From positions 1-23,473 of the IMG/VR virus record IMGVR_UViG_3300008450_000468: a DNA stretch of 23,473 nt; one strand, 5' to 3'. Position numbers and translations under genes: made by a program. Source of the stretch: a virus. This document shows positions 1 to 6,718 of the stretch, one piece after another. The notes under the pieces were generated by a model. It was given only the letters and a program-made list of their open reading frames with translations, made no database searches and had not been told where the DNA came from. Position 1 is the first letter of the stretch, and every line of letters starts with the position of its first letter.

Positions 1-8
1 ACATAAAT

Positions 9-14
9 TAGGAG
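9..14 (+). promoter_or_regulatory. Ribosome binding site of the sheath gene
   Basis: TAGGAG lies five bases before the ATG at 20. It is a good Shine-Dalgarno match and fixes the sheath start. The window begins too close to this site to show the promoter. Confidence 0.8.
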
Positions 15-19
15 CAAAC

Positions 20-2137
20 ATGGCAGAAAAAATTGTATCACCTGGGGTATTTACCAACGAGGTTGATCAATCTTATTTACCGTCACGTATCGCCGCTATT
101 GGAGCAGCTGTTATAGGACCTACACAAAAAGGACCTGCAGGCATTCCAACCACAGTAAGTAGTTATTCTGAATTCTTACAAGTTTTCGGAGGAGTATTTA
201 CCAGTGGATCAGGCGCTAGTGAACAATCATATAAATATTTAACAAATTACGCGGCGCAGGAGTATTTGAAATATGCAGATACATTAACAGTTGTTCGTGT
301 TTTAGCGGGCGCATATACACCAGGCAGTTCAACCGTAACTAATCTAGTAACAACCGGGTTGACATTTGGAAGTGGTTCGGTAACATTATTACAAAGCGGT
401 GAATCTGAAGCAATACGTGTTACGACTCCTGCAGGATCTGTTGTAACGTTTATCGGACAAAGTAATCCAAATACAGATGCATCAGATGACAGTATTAGAT
501 TTTTTAATAGAGGATCTAATATAACTCAGTTTGCAAATAACTTCGCAACTGAATTTAATTCTGTGTCTAAGTTAAGCGCTTTTGCTGCATCAAATACTGC
601 TGGTCTTATACGTATTTCAGGTTCAGCAGCTGGTACTGGTGGAAATGGATTAGTTTTTGCTACTGGTTCAGGTGGAACATTTACGAATCAATTTACTACT
701 CAAGGTGGTACTAATACGACTGGCGCTGAAAATATATTTACATTATATACATTATCTGATGGTGCCGATCAAAACAGTTATACTGCGACTGAAGGTACTA
801 ACAATGTATTATCTAACGGTACAAGTAATAATATACGTTGGGAAGTAACATCTAAGAGCGATGCCAAAGGTACATTTAATCTTTCTATTAGAAGAGGTGA
901 TGATACTAGCAATAGAAAAATTATATTAGAACAATATAACAACTTAACCTTGGATCCAAATTCTCCAAATTATATTGCACGAGTAATTGGCGATCAAACT
1001 TATACAATGGTAGATTCTGGAACGAGTGATCCATTTTTGCAATTGTCAGGATCTTTTGTAAACCGTTCAAAATACATACGTGTAGATGTACATAAAAATA
1101 CTATTAACTATTTAGATAGCAATGGTAATGTAAGAGTTGGAAGTGCAAGCGGAAGTTTACCGGCTATTAGTTCTGGTTCATTTGCAAACGGAAGTGACGG
1201 TACAGTAGCTCATCCAAAAGCATTTTTTGAAAATATTAGTAATACCAATACTCAAGGATTTAATTTAGCTGATAGTACCGGCAAAAATGAGTATATCGAT
1301 GCTATACGATTATTAAAGAATCAAGATGAATATGATATTAACTTGTTAACATTGCCTGGATTATTTGATAATTTTACAAATCATGCAACAGTACTTACCG
1401 AAGCCGTTAACATGTGTGAAAGTCGTGGAGATTGCTTTTTAGTGTATGATCCAGTTGAATTTGCATCAACTATAGGTCAAGCTGTTACTAAAGCAGAAGC
1501 ACGCGATACTAATTATGCTGCGGTGTATTGGCCATGGGTTAAAATTCCAGATGCAGATTTAGGCAAAAATGTATGGGTGCCAGCATCTACTGTTATTCCT
1601 GGCGTATATGCATTTAATGATAGAGTAGCTGCTCCATGGTTTGCGCCAGCTGGTTTAAATCGTGGTGGTATTGATATCGCTGTACAGACTGAACGTAAAT
1701 TAACTCACTCTAATCGTGATACATTATATGAAGCAGCTGTTAATCCAATTGCAACTTTCCCTAATAGCGGTGTAGTTGTGTTTGGTCAAAAGACTCTTCA
1801 AAAGAAAGCATCTGCATTGGATCGTGTTAATGTGCGTCGTTTGTTAATTGCTGCTAAGAAATTTATTGCATCAACTACTAAGTATTTGGTATTTGAAAAT
1901 AATACAGCAGCAACTCGTAACAGATTCTTAAGTATTGCAAATCCATATTTTGAAAACATTCAGCAACGTCAAGGTTTATATGCCTTCAAGGTTGTAATGG
2001 ATGAAACAACTAATACTCCAGATGTAATTGATCGTAACGAAATGAAAGGACAGATTTTCTTGCAACCTGCCAAGACTGCTGAATTCATTATTGTTGATTT
2101 CAATATTATGCCAACTGGTGCTAGTTTTCCAGAATAG
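20..2137 (+). CDS. 18: Contractile tail sheath protein (T4 gp18-like)
   Basis: This is the tail sheath subunit, which polymerises around the tube and contracts during DNA injection. The N-terminus (SPGVFTNEVD, residues 7-16), the following stretch with AAVIGPTQKGPAG, and the C-terminal segment with GQIFLQPAKTAEFIIVDFNI are typical of myovirus sheaths. In this family the terminal strands join neighbouring subunits. At 705 residues it is somewhat longer than T4 gp18 (659). The extra length probably sits in the Gly/Ser/Thr/Asn-rich region at about residues 95-390, which I infer to be the surface-exposed insertion domains. The conserved C-terminal half starts near residue 430. The start is the ATG after TAGGAG. 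The tail tube gene follows 39 bases downstream, the usual T4-type order. The family call is secure; the domain boundaries are estimates. Confidence 0.96.
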   Translation: MAEKIVSPGVFTNEVDQSYLPSRIAAIGAAVIGPTQKGPAGIPTTVSSYSEFLQVFGGVFTSGSGASEQSYKYLTNYAAQEYLKYADTLTVVRVLAGAYTPGSSTVTNLVTTGLTFGSGSVTLLQSGESEAIRVTTPAGSVVTFIGQSNPNTDASDDSIRFFNRGSNITQFANNFATEFNSVSKLSAFAASNTAGLIRISGSAAGTGGNGLVFATGSGGTFTNQFTTQGGTNTTGAENIFTLYTLSDGADQNSYTATEGTNNVLSNGTSNNIRWEVTSKSDAKGTFNLSIRRGDDTSNRKIILEQYNNLTLDPNSPNYIARVIGDQTYTMVDSGTSDPFLQLSGSFVNRSKYIRVDVHKNTINYLDSNGNVRVGSASGSLPAISSGSFANGSDGTVAHPKAFFENISNTNTQGFNLADSTGKNEYIDAIRLLKNQDEYDINLLTLPGLFDNFTNHATVLTEAVNMCESRGDCFLVYDPVEFASTIGQAVTKAEARDTNYAAVYWPWVKIPDADLGKNVWVPASTVIPGVYAFNDRVAAPWFAPAGLNRGGIDIAVQTERKLTHSNRDTLYEAAVNPIATFPNSGVVVFGQKTLQKKASALDRVNVRRLLIAAKKFIASTTKYLVFENNTAATRNRFLSIANPYFENIQQRQGLYAFKVVMDETTNTPDVIDRNEMKGQIFLQPAKTAEFIIVDFNIMPTGASFPE

Positions 2138-2146
2138 TAGATGAGT

Positions 2147-2158
2147 AATATTTATATA
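2147..2158 (+). promoter_or_regulatory. AATATTTATATA motif upstream of tail tube gene
   Basis: This is one copy of a recurring intergenic ATATTTAT motif. It ends 18 bases before the tube ATG, with the ribosome site AAGGAG between. It is probably a phage promoter element that lets the tube be made separately from the sheath. The promoter role is inferred from recurrence and position. Confidence 0.5.
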
Positions 2159-2176
2159 AAATAAGGAGAACAGAAA

Positions 2177-2665
2177 ATGGCAGAATTATTATCACCTAAT
2201 GAAATTTTTTATACGGCGTATGAGCCTAAAATGGCTAACCGCTTTATTATGTATGTGGAAGGAATTCCGTCATATTTGATTAAAGCTGCATCACGTCCTA
2301 GCATTGACCAAGGTGAAGTCATTTTAGATCACATCAACGTTGAGCGTAAGTTGAAAGGAAAGAGTCGTTGGCAAGATGTAACTATTACATTGTATGATCC
2401 AGTTGTTCCATCAGGAGCACAGGCAGTAATGGAATGGGTACGTTTACACCATGAATCTGTAACCGGTAGAGATGGATATTCTGATTTTTACAAGAAGGAT
2501 ATTACATTTAACAGCTTAGGTCCAGTAGGAGATAAAGTTGAAGAATGGACTCTTAAAGGAACATTTATTAGTTCGGCAACTTTTGGTGACATGGATTGGA
2601 GTTCAGAAGATCCAGTAACTATTGAATTAACGTTGAAATACGATTACGCAATATTGCAATTCTAA
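2177..2665 (+). CDS. 19: Tail tube protein (T4 gp19-like)
   Basis: This is the major tail tube subunit, which stacks as rings to form the inner channel for DNA. At 162 residues it matches the size of T4 gp19 (163). Features typical of this family are the N-terminal PKMANRFIMYVEGIPSYLIKAA segment (given here only in outline), the DITITLYDP-type strand (DVTITLYDP), and the C-terminal strand ending TIELTLKYDYAILQF. It follows the sheath gene and starts at an ATG seven bases after AAGGAG. A strong terminator lies 26 bases after its stop, as expected for a highly expressed structural gene. Confidence is high from sequence pattern and gene order. Confidence 0.95.
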   Translation: MAELLSPNEIFYTAYEPKMANRFIMYVEGIPSYLIKAASRPSIDQGEVILDHINVERKLKGKSRWQDVTITLYDPVVPSGAQAVMEWVRLHHESVTGRDGYSDFYKKDITFNSLGPVGDKVEEWTLKGTFISSATFGDMDWSSEDPVTIELTLKYDYAILQF

Positions 2666-2691
2666 ATTGTATTTATATATGGTATGTAAAG

Positions 2692-2712
2692 TCCCTCCCT
2701 GGAGGGATTTTT
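2692..2712 (+). terminator. Rho-independent terminator after tail tube gene
   Basis: TCCCTCC pairs with GGAGGGA as a perfect seven-base stem around a very short loop, probably opened at its last pair to give a four-base loop. Five Ts follow directly. It is by far the most GC-rich stem nearby and sits just after the tube gene. A promoter-like motif follows at 2721, so this looks like a transcription unit boundary. Confidence 0.88.
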
Positions 2713-2720
2713 ACTATCTT

Positions 2721-2732
2721 AATATTTATATA
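2721..2732 (+). promoter_or_regulatory. AATATTTATATA motif after the tube terminator
   Basis: The 12 bases are identical to the copy at 2147 and begin eight bases after the T-run of the terminator, which supports a promoter role. The motif ends only three bases before the ATG at 2736. If it is a promoter box, that small gene would have almost no leader, or this promoter serves the genes further downstream. Confidence 0.5.
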
Positions 2733-2735
2733 TGA

Positions 2736-2990
2736 ATGAAAAAGAATGTAGATCCAATAGAACATTACGGTACTCGAATTAATGAGGAAATAACAATAGT
2801 GAGTGCTGCTATAGCTGGTATATTATTTGGCAGTACTATGGTTAGAGCTATTAAAACATTACAAAAAATAATGGGCGATAATCCAGAAGTAGAAGCTGCT
2901 GTTGCTGACTATAAAGCGCAGTCAGAACGTCTTAAAGACACTGTTGATAGAATACAGAAAGAAAAAAAGAAACGACATACTAAAAAGTAA
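2736..2990 (+). CDS. Small helical protein with one hydrophobic segment, tail cluster
   Basis: I do not recognise this 84-residue protein as a named family. Residues 20-38 form a hydrophobic stretch (VSAAIAGILFGS and flanks) that could be a membrane helix or a buried helix. Residues 40-75 are charged and look like a coiled coil, and the C-terminus is very basic (KEKKKRHTKK). The segment from residue 15 on can be laid against the 80-residue product at 4128-4370. Both have a VS-hydrophobic stretch, then a D/N-P-E turn, then a helix ending in I. The two may be paralogs. It lies between the tube gene and the tail chaperone-like genes, so a tail assembly role is plausible but unproven. No Shine-Dalgarno site precedes the ATG. 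Confidence 0.72.
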   Translation: MKKNVDPIEHYGTRINEEITIVSAAIAGILFGSTMVRAIKTLQKIMGDNPEVEAAVADYKAQSERLKDTVDRIQKEKKKRHTKK

Positions 2991-2994
2991 ATTC

Positions 2995-3006
2995 AATATT
3001 TATATT
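2995..3006 (+). promoter_or_regulatory. AATATTTATATT motif upstream of gp26-like gene
   Basis: This is another copy of the recurring motif, five bases after the stop of the 84-residue gene and 24 bases before the next ATG. The ribosome site AAAGGA lies between. It fits an internal promoter for the tail chaperone and tape-measure genes, which is an inference. Confidence 0.45.
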
Positions 3007-3030
3007 AAATAGGTTATAAAAAAGGAATAT

Positions 3031-3894
3031 ATGCCAACAGTTAACGATCAATACCCAATCAAGCCACAACATCAAATGTCAGATGAAGAATTAAAAATGG
3101 CCGCAATAGCACAATATACTAACTCTGCACCAGAAGCTAAAACATCAACATTCCCAACAGAAATTGTAGAACTTCCTAGTCGTGGATTATTATACCCAGA
3201 CGGACATGCATTACGTTCAGGTAAAATTGAAATGAAATACATGACAGCTAAAGAAGAAGATATACTTACCAATCAAAGTTATATCAAGCAAGGCGTGGTA
3301 TTGGATAAACTGTTTCAATCTTTAATTGTAACACCAGTAGATTATGATGATTTGCTTATTGGCGATAAAAATGCCGTAATGGTAGCAGCTCGTATTTTAG
3401 GTTATGGTAAAGATTATGAAACTGAAGTGGTAACACCTTCCGGTAACAATCAAAAAATTACTGTTGATTTAACTAAATTATCAGACAAAGAAATTGATGA
3501 ATCTTTATATACAGCTGGTAAAACGACATTTGATTTTCAACTACCAGCCAGTAAGCGCATAGTAACAGTGCAATTGGTTACAACTCGTATACAAAAGAAA
3601 ATAGACGCGGAACTTAAAGGTTTAGCAAAACTCAAGCAACAGGATTCCACTTTAACTACCATGCTCAAGCATGTAATAGTTGCATTGGATGGAGAAACAG
3701 AGCAATCTAAAATACGTAGATTTGTTGACTCAGAATTGCTAGCCATTGATTCTCGTGCCATCCGCCAATACATTAAAACCATAACACCTGATATTGATTT
3801 GAGTTATGAGTTCACTGATGAGGAGGACGGGGAGCCCTTTCGTCGTTCGATTACCATCGGATTGGACTTTTTTTGGCCTGACGCAAACCTATAA
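3031..3894 (+). CDS. 26: gp26-like baseplate hub / tail assembly protein
   Basis: This 287-residue protein resembles the T4 gp26 / T4-type baseplate protein family. The best-matching region is ELPSRGLLYPDGH (residues 47-59) with the following KIEMKYMTAKEEDIL block, a pattern seen in that family. The protein is helical in the middle and ends FFWPDANL. It sits between the tail tube and tape-measure genes, where many phages encode tail assembly chaperones. A reading frame in +1 (3806-4120) overlaps its last 89 bases, and both frames read through a run of seven Ts at 3868-3874. A fraction of ribosomes may therefore shift and make a longer fusion of about 362 residues. The start is the ATG seven bases after AAAGGA. 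The family call is good; its exact role (hub part or chaperone) is uncertain. Confidence 0.82.
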   Translation: MPTVNDQYPIKPQHQMSDEELKMAAIAQYTNSAPEAKTSTFPTEIVELPSRGLLYPDGHALRSGKIEMKYMTAKEEDILTNQSYIKQGVVLDKLFQSLIVTPVDYDDLLIGDKNAVMVAARILGYGKDYETEVVTPSGNNQKITVDLTKLSDKEIDESLYTAGKTTFDFQLPASKRIVTVQLVTTRIQKKIDAELKGLAKLKQQDSTLTTMLKHVIVALDGETEQSKIRRFVDSELLAIDSRAIRQYIKTITPDIDLSYEFTDEEDGEPFRRSITIGLDFFWPDANL

Positions 3895-4120
3895 AGTACA
3901 ATTACATGATCAAGTATTTGATCTAGTTTATCATGGTAAAGGATTCACTTATCATGAAGTGTACTCAATGCCAGTATATCTACGGCAATTCTATGTAAGA
4001 AAAAGTCAGCATATCTATTCTGAGGAAAAAAGGCGCATGAAAAGTCTATACGTGACGCCAAAAGCAAACAACCTAAAAAACCTAACATTAGACGTTAATA
4101 GATATTTATTAGAAATATAG
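3806..4120 (+). CDS. gp51-like downstream frame, probably reached by frameshift from the gp26-like gene
   Basis: The convincing part of this frame begins after the T-run (GLTQTYKV...). It contains VYHGKGFTYHEVYSMPVYLR, a segment like T4-type gp51 baseplate-hub assembly proteins and tail chaperone extensions. The first 23 residues, before the T-run, overlap the gp26-like gene and look like shadow translation. The only in-frame starts before the conserved part are the ATGs at 3806 and 3818. Neither has a ribosome site, and no start codon follows until the methionine inside the conserved segment. Either translation starts at one of those ATGs, or ribosomes slip +1 at TTT-TTT-T and join residue 281 of the upstream product to 81 residues of this frame. 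The next gene follows seven bases later. The function is assigned by context and motif, with moderate confidence. Confidence 0.7.
   Translation: MSSLMRRTGSPFVVRLPSDWTFFGLTQTYKVQLHDQVFDLVYHGKGFTYHEVYSMPVYLRQFYVRKSQHIYSEEKRRMKSLYVTPKANNLKNLTLDVNRYLLEI
3868..3874 (+). other. T7 homopolymer, candidate +1 ribosomal frameshift site
   Basis: In the gp26-like frame this reads TTT TTT TGG. A +1 slip of the Phe tRNA on TTT re-pairs perfectly and continues as GGC CTG ACG in the gp51-like frame. A -1 slip would stop after two codons at TGA (3879). A sequencing indel in the homopolymer would give the same appearance, so the raw reads matter. Confidence 0.5.
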
Positions 4121-4127
4121 GATATCT

Positions 4128-4370
4128 ATGAATAAATTAGAACGTAAAGCATATCAGCAAATTAATCTTAATGAAGGATTGGTTTCAGTAATAGCTAAGT
4201 TTTTTCTAGGTGGTAAGTTTCGCAGTGCCATGTCTGAGTTAGAAAAGATGAAAAAAGATGACCCAGAGTTAAAAGCCGGGCTAGCTAGTTTTTACCAAAA
4301 TTATAAGCTGTTAAGAAAAGATTTAGAAGATATTTGCGCAAAATATCCTCATTTTCCAAGTTGTAAATAA
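4128..4370 (+). CDS. Small helical protein upstream of the tape measure
   Basis: I do not recognise this 80-residue protein as a named family. It appears largely helical. A hydrophobic patch lies at residues 18-28 (GLVSVIAKFFL), followed by a charged stretch (KMKKDDPELKAGL) and a C-terminal coiled-coil-like helix ending in YPHFPSCK. It can be aligned without large gaps to the 84-residue product at 2736-2990, so the two may be paralogs flanking the gp26/gp51-like pair. It starts seven bases after the gp51-like stop, with AGGA upstream, and ends five bases before the tape-measure gene. That spacing argues for co-translation and a role in tail assembly, which is inference. Confidence 0.78.
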   Translation: MNKLERKAYQQINLNEGLVSVIAKFFLGGKFRSAMSELEKMKKDDPELKAGLASFYQNYKLLRKDLEDICAKYPHFPSCK

Positions 4371-4375
4371 GTATC

Positions 4376-6718
4376 ATGGCAGAAACTTATACTAAAGAAC
4401 AATTAGCTTTATTAGCGGAAGCGCAAAAAATGTCGAGGCTTATCGGCATTGATATGGAAAAACAAGCTGATATTCAAGCTGAAATTTTATCTGGCATTAT
4501 ACAAAACAAAGCACAATTACGTGAACAACTTGAAATAGTTAGAAAACATCTTAAGGAAGAAAAAGATCTGTTAAAAACTAAACAGGAGCAAGAAAAAGCA
4601 GCAGAAGATTATGCAGAGGTATTACAAAGTTCATTGACGCCGTTAAATAAAATGAAAAAAATATCAGCTGATACTTTACAAAAAGATATACAGAAAATAG
4701 ATAAAGCATTAGAACTTGAACAAATTACTAAAGATCAAGCAGATAGATTAAAACAGCAGTTAGAAACAATAAATAAAATAGCATCAAATCCAATTGCAAA
4801 AGTAGGATTTACGAGCGCCGTTGATACACTAGATTCCATGCAAAGTAGTATTAATGACTTTATGAAAAAGTTACCCGGCGGAGAAATGTTATCTAAAGCT
4901 TTGGGATTAGATAAACTAAGTGAAAAAATACAAAATTCAATACTCGAGGGTGGCAAATTAGGTATAGTCGGAGTAATTGCGGTAGCTGGTATTTTATATG
5001 CAGTATTATCAAGTATAACAAAAGAAGCAAGAGAATTTGCAACTGCTACTGGAGTAACATATGGCCAAGCCCGGCAAATTGCAGATGAGGCTAGAAAAGC
5101 TTCTTTAAGCTATAATAATCAGCTAGCAACCCAGAAAGATATATTAGCAGTACAACAAGAAACTATTAAAGCATTTGGTACTACTGCTATGTTAACCGGA
5201 GAGCAAGCTGCTAATGTAGCTGATTTAGGTAAATCATTTGGATATGGAGCACAACAAGCTGCATCGGTAAATAATGCATTTATGTCAATGGGCGCTACTG
5301 CTACAACAGCATATGAAGCGCAACAAAGTTTAGCAGCTGAAGCACTTAAGGCCGGCGTTAATGTAGGAGCAGTAACAAAAGATATTGCAGAAAATTCAAA
5401 ACAAACGGCTAAATACTTTGGAGGCAATGTTCAAGCCCTAAAAGACTCAGCAATACAAGCTGCAAAAATGGGCATGACATTAGATACCATGGCCAAGATA
5501 TCTGATAAGTTACTTGATGTACAAAGTAGTTTAACCGCACAGTTTGAATTTCAAGCGTTATCAGGTCGTCAAATTGATTTAGATTTAGCGCGTCAACTAG
5601 CACTTGAAGGTGATATTGCAGGAGCTGCTAAAGAAGTATTAAACGCAGTTGGTAGTACGGCTGAGTTTAATAGCATGAACATGCTTCAACGTAAAAAATT
5701 AGCCGAAGCTGTTGGAATGGAAGTTGATGAACTACAGCGATCATTGGTTATTCAAGAAAAGTTAGGCGATTTAACCGAAGATCAAAAAGCTGCTATGTCA
5801 GGATTAAATTTATCAGCAGCTGAACTAAATGATAAAACGCCTGAACAATTACAAGCTTTGTTAGCTCAGCAAGATGCTTTAATGAAAGCAGAATCAACCT
5901 TTGATAATATAAAATCACAGTTGTTAGTAGCATTAGTACCAGCGGCCGAAATGTTTGCTAGTGCAATTGCTGGTATTATGCCAATATTCAAATTAATGAA
6001 ACCAGTATTAATAGTTATTGGTAAATTAGTAGAAAGTATTGTTGCTCCGTTTAAATTCTTAGGAATGATAATTGATTATATACAATCTGGTATTGACTTG
6101 ATGAGCCAAAAGTTTTCTTTCCTAGAGCCTGTTATTAATGGTATTAGTACAGTATTTAGTTTTATATTTGATGTATTGTCATCAATTGGAGGCGTCTTGG
6201 GAGGAGTTTTAATTCCATATTTAACGTTGATGGCTGGAAAGGCAGTAGTAGGAGCATATAGAATGGTAGCTCAAGCAATTGCTGGTATATTTACTAGTTT
6301 CTCATCATATCCGTTTGGTGTAGGAATTCCATTAGCATTTGGAGTAGTTGGTGGTTTAACTGCTTTGATAAGCAAATTTACAACTAAAACTGGTGACTTG
6401 GCAATGCCATCCGGCGGTGGCCCTATAGTTACCAATCCACGAGAAGGAACAATATTCCAAGGAACTAAAAACGACGAAGTTGCCATGGGTCCTGGTGTTA
6501 TTGGAATGGCTCAACAATCTGGTACTGGTACTCAAACGGTTGTTAATAACGGTAGTAATACTGATATGACTGAAACTAACAACTTATTGCGTCAGTTATT
6601 AGGTAAGCAATCTGTTGCAGTTATCAATTGGGGTGATCGTGACACAAGTACATTAGGTAATAAATTAAAAGCAAATGATTCGTTTCGTACATCATATAAC
6701 GGGGGATATTCATCATAA
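4376..6718 (+). CDS. Tail tape measure protein
   Basis: This is the tape measure, which spans the tail tube lumen and sets its length. The evidence is the 780-residue length, the long charged coiled coil at residues 1-135, a hydrophobic segment at 196-214 (IVGVIAVAGILYAVLSS), an Ala-rich helical middle, and two large hydrophobic regions at about 515-570 and 593-665. A Gly-rich C-terminus follows (MPSGGGPIVTNPREGT near 680). Such hydrophobic blocks in a long helical protein are characteristic of tape measures. It lies directly after the tail chaperone-like genes, the standard position. T4 gp29 is shorter (590). By the usual rule of about 0.15 nm per residue, the tail would be near 115 nm. The stop codon shares its last base with the start of the next gene (TAATG). 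Confidence 0.9.
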   Translation: MAETYTKEQLALLAEAQKMSRLIGIDMEKQADIQAEILSGIIQNKAQLREQLEIVRKHLKEEKDLLKTKQEQEKAAEDYAEVLQSSLTPLNKMKKISADTLQKDIQKIDKALELEQITKDQADRLKQQLETINKIASNPIAKVGFTSAVDTLDSMQSSINDFMKKLPGGEMLSKALGLDKLSEKIQNSILEGGKLGIVGVIAVAGILYAVLSSITKEAREFATATGVTYGQARQIADEARKASLSYNNQLATQKDILAVQQETIKAFGTTAMLTGEQAANVADLGKSFGYGAQQAASVNNAFMSMGATATTAYEAQQSLAAEALKAGVNVGAVTKDIAENSKQTAKYFGGNVQALKDSAIQAAKMGMTLDTMAKISDKLLDVQSSLTAQFEFQALSGRQIDLDLARQLALEGDIAGAAKEVLNAVGSTAEFNSMNMLQRKKLAEAVGMEVDELQRSLVIQEKLGDLTEDQKAAMSGLNLSAAELNDKTPEQLQALLAQQDALMKAESTFDNIKSQLLVALVPAAEMFASAIAGIMPIFKLMKPVLIVIGKLVESIVAPFKFLGMIIDYIQSGIDLMSQKFSFLEPVINGISTVFSFIFDVLSSIGGVLGGVLIPYLTLMAGKAVVGAYRMVAQAIAGIFTSFSSYPFGVGIPLAFGVVGGLTALISKFTTKTGDLAMPSGGGPIVTNPREGTIFQGTKNDEVAMGPGVIGMAQQSGTGTQTVVNNGSNTDMTETNNLLRQLLGKQSVAVINWGDRDTSTLGNKLKANDSFRTSYNGGYSS

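Noticed and set aside
230-237. TATAAATA, an exact T4 late promoter box
   Set aside because: It lies inside the sheath coding region, with no gene start downstream at a suitable distance. It encodes part of the ordinary SYKYL segment and is probably chance.
2669-2680. GTATTTATATAT just before the tube terminator
   Set aside because: It resembles the promoter motif but would yield a transcript of only about 30 bases ending at the terminator. It lacks the ATATTTAT core, so chance is likely.
3821-3826. AGGAGG as a ribosome site for the gp51-like frame
   Set aside because: No ATG, GTG or TTG in that frame occurs at a useful distance downstream. The ATG at 3818 lies before it. It is also too far (about 41 bases) from the T-run to stimulate slipping directly.
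3908-3923. GATCAA/TTGATC hairpin downstream of the T-run, as a frameshift stimulator
   Set aside because: It starts 34 bases after the slip site, much further than the usual 5-9 bases, and has only six AT-rich pairs.
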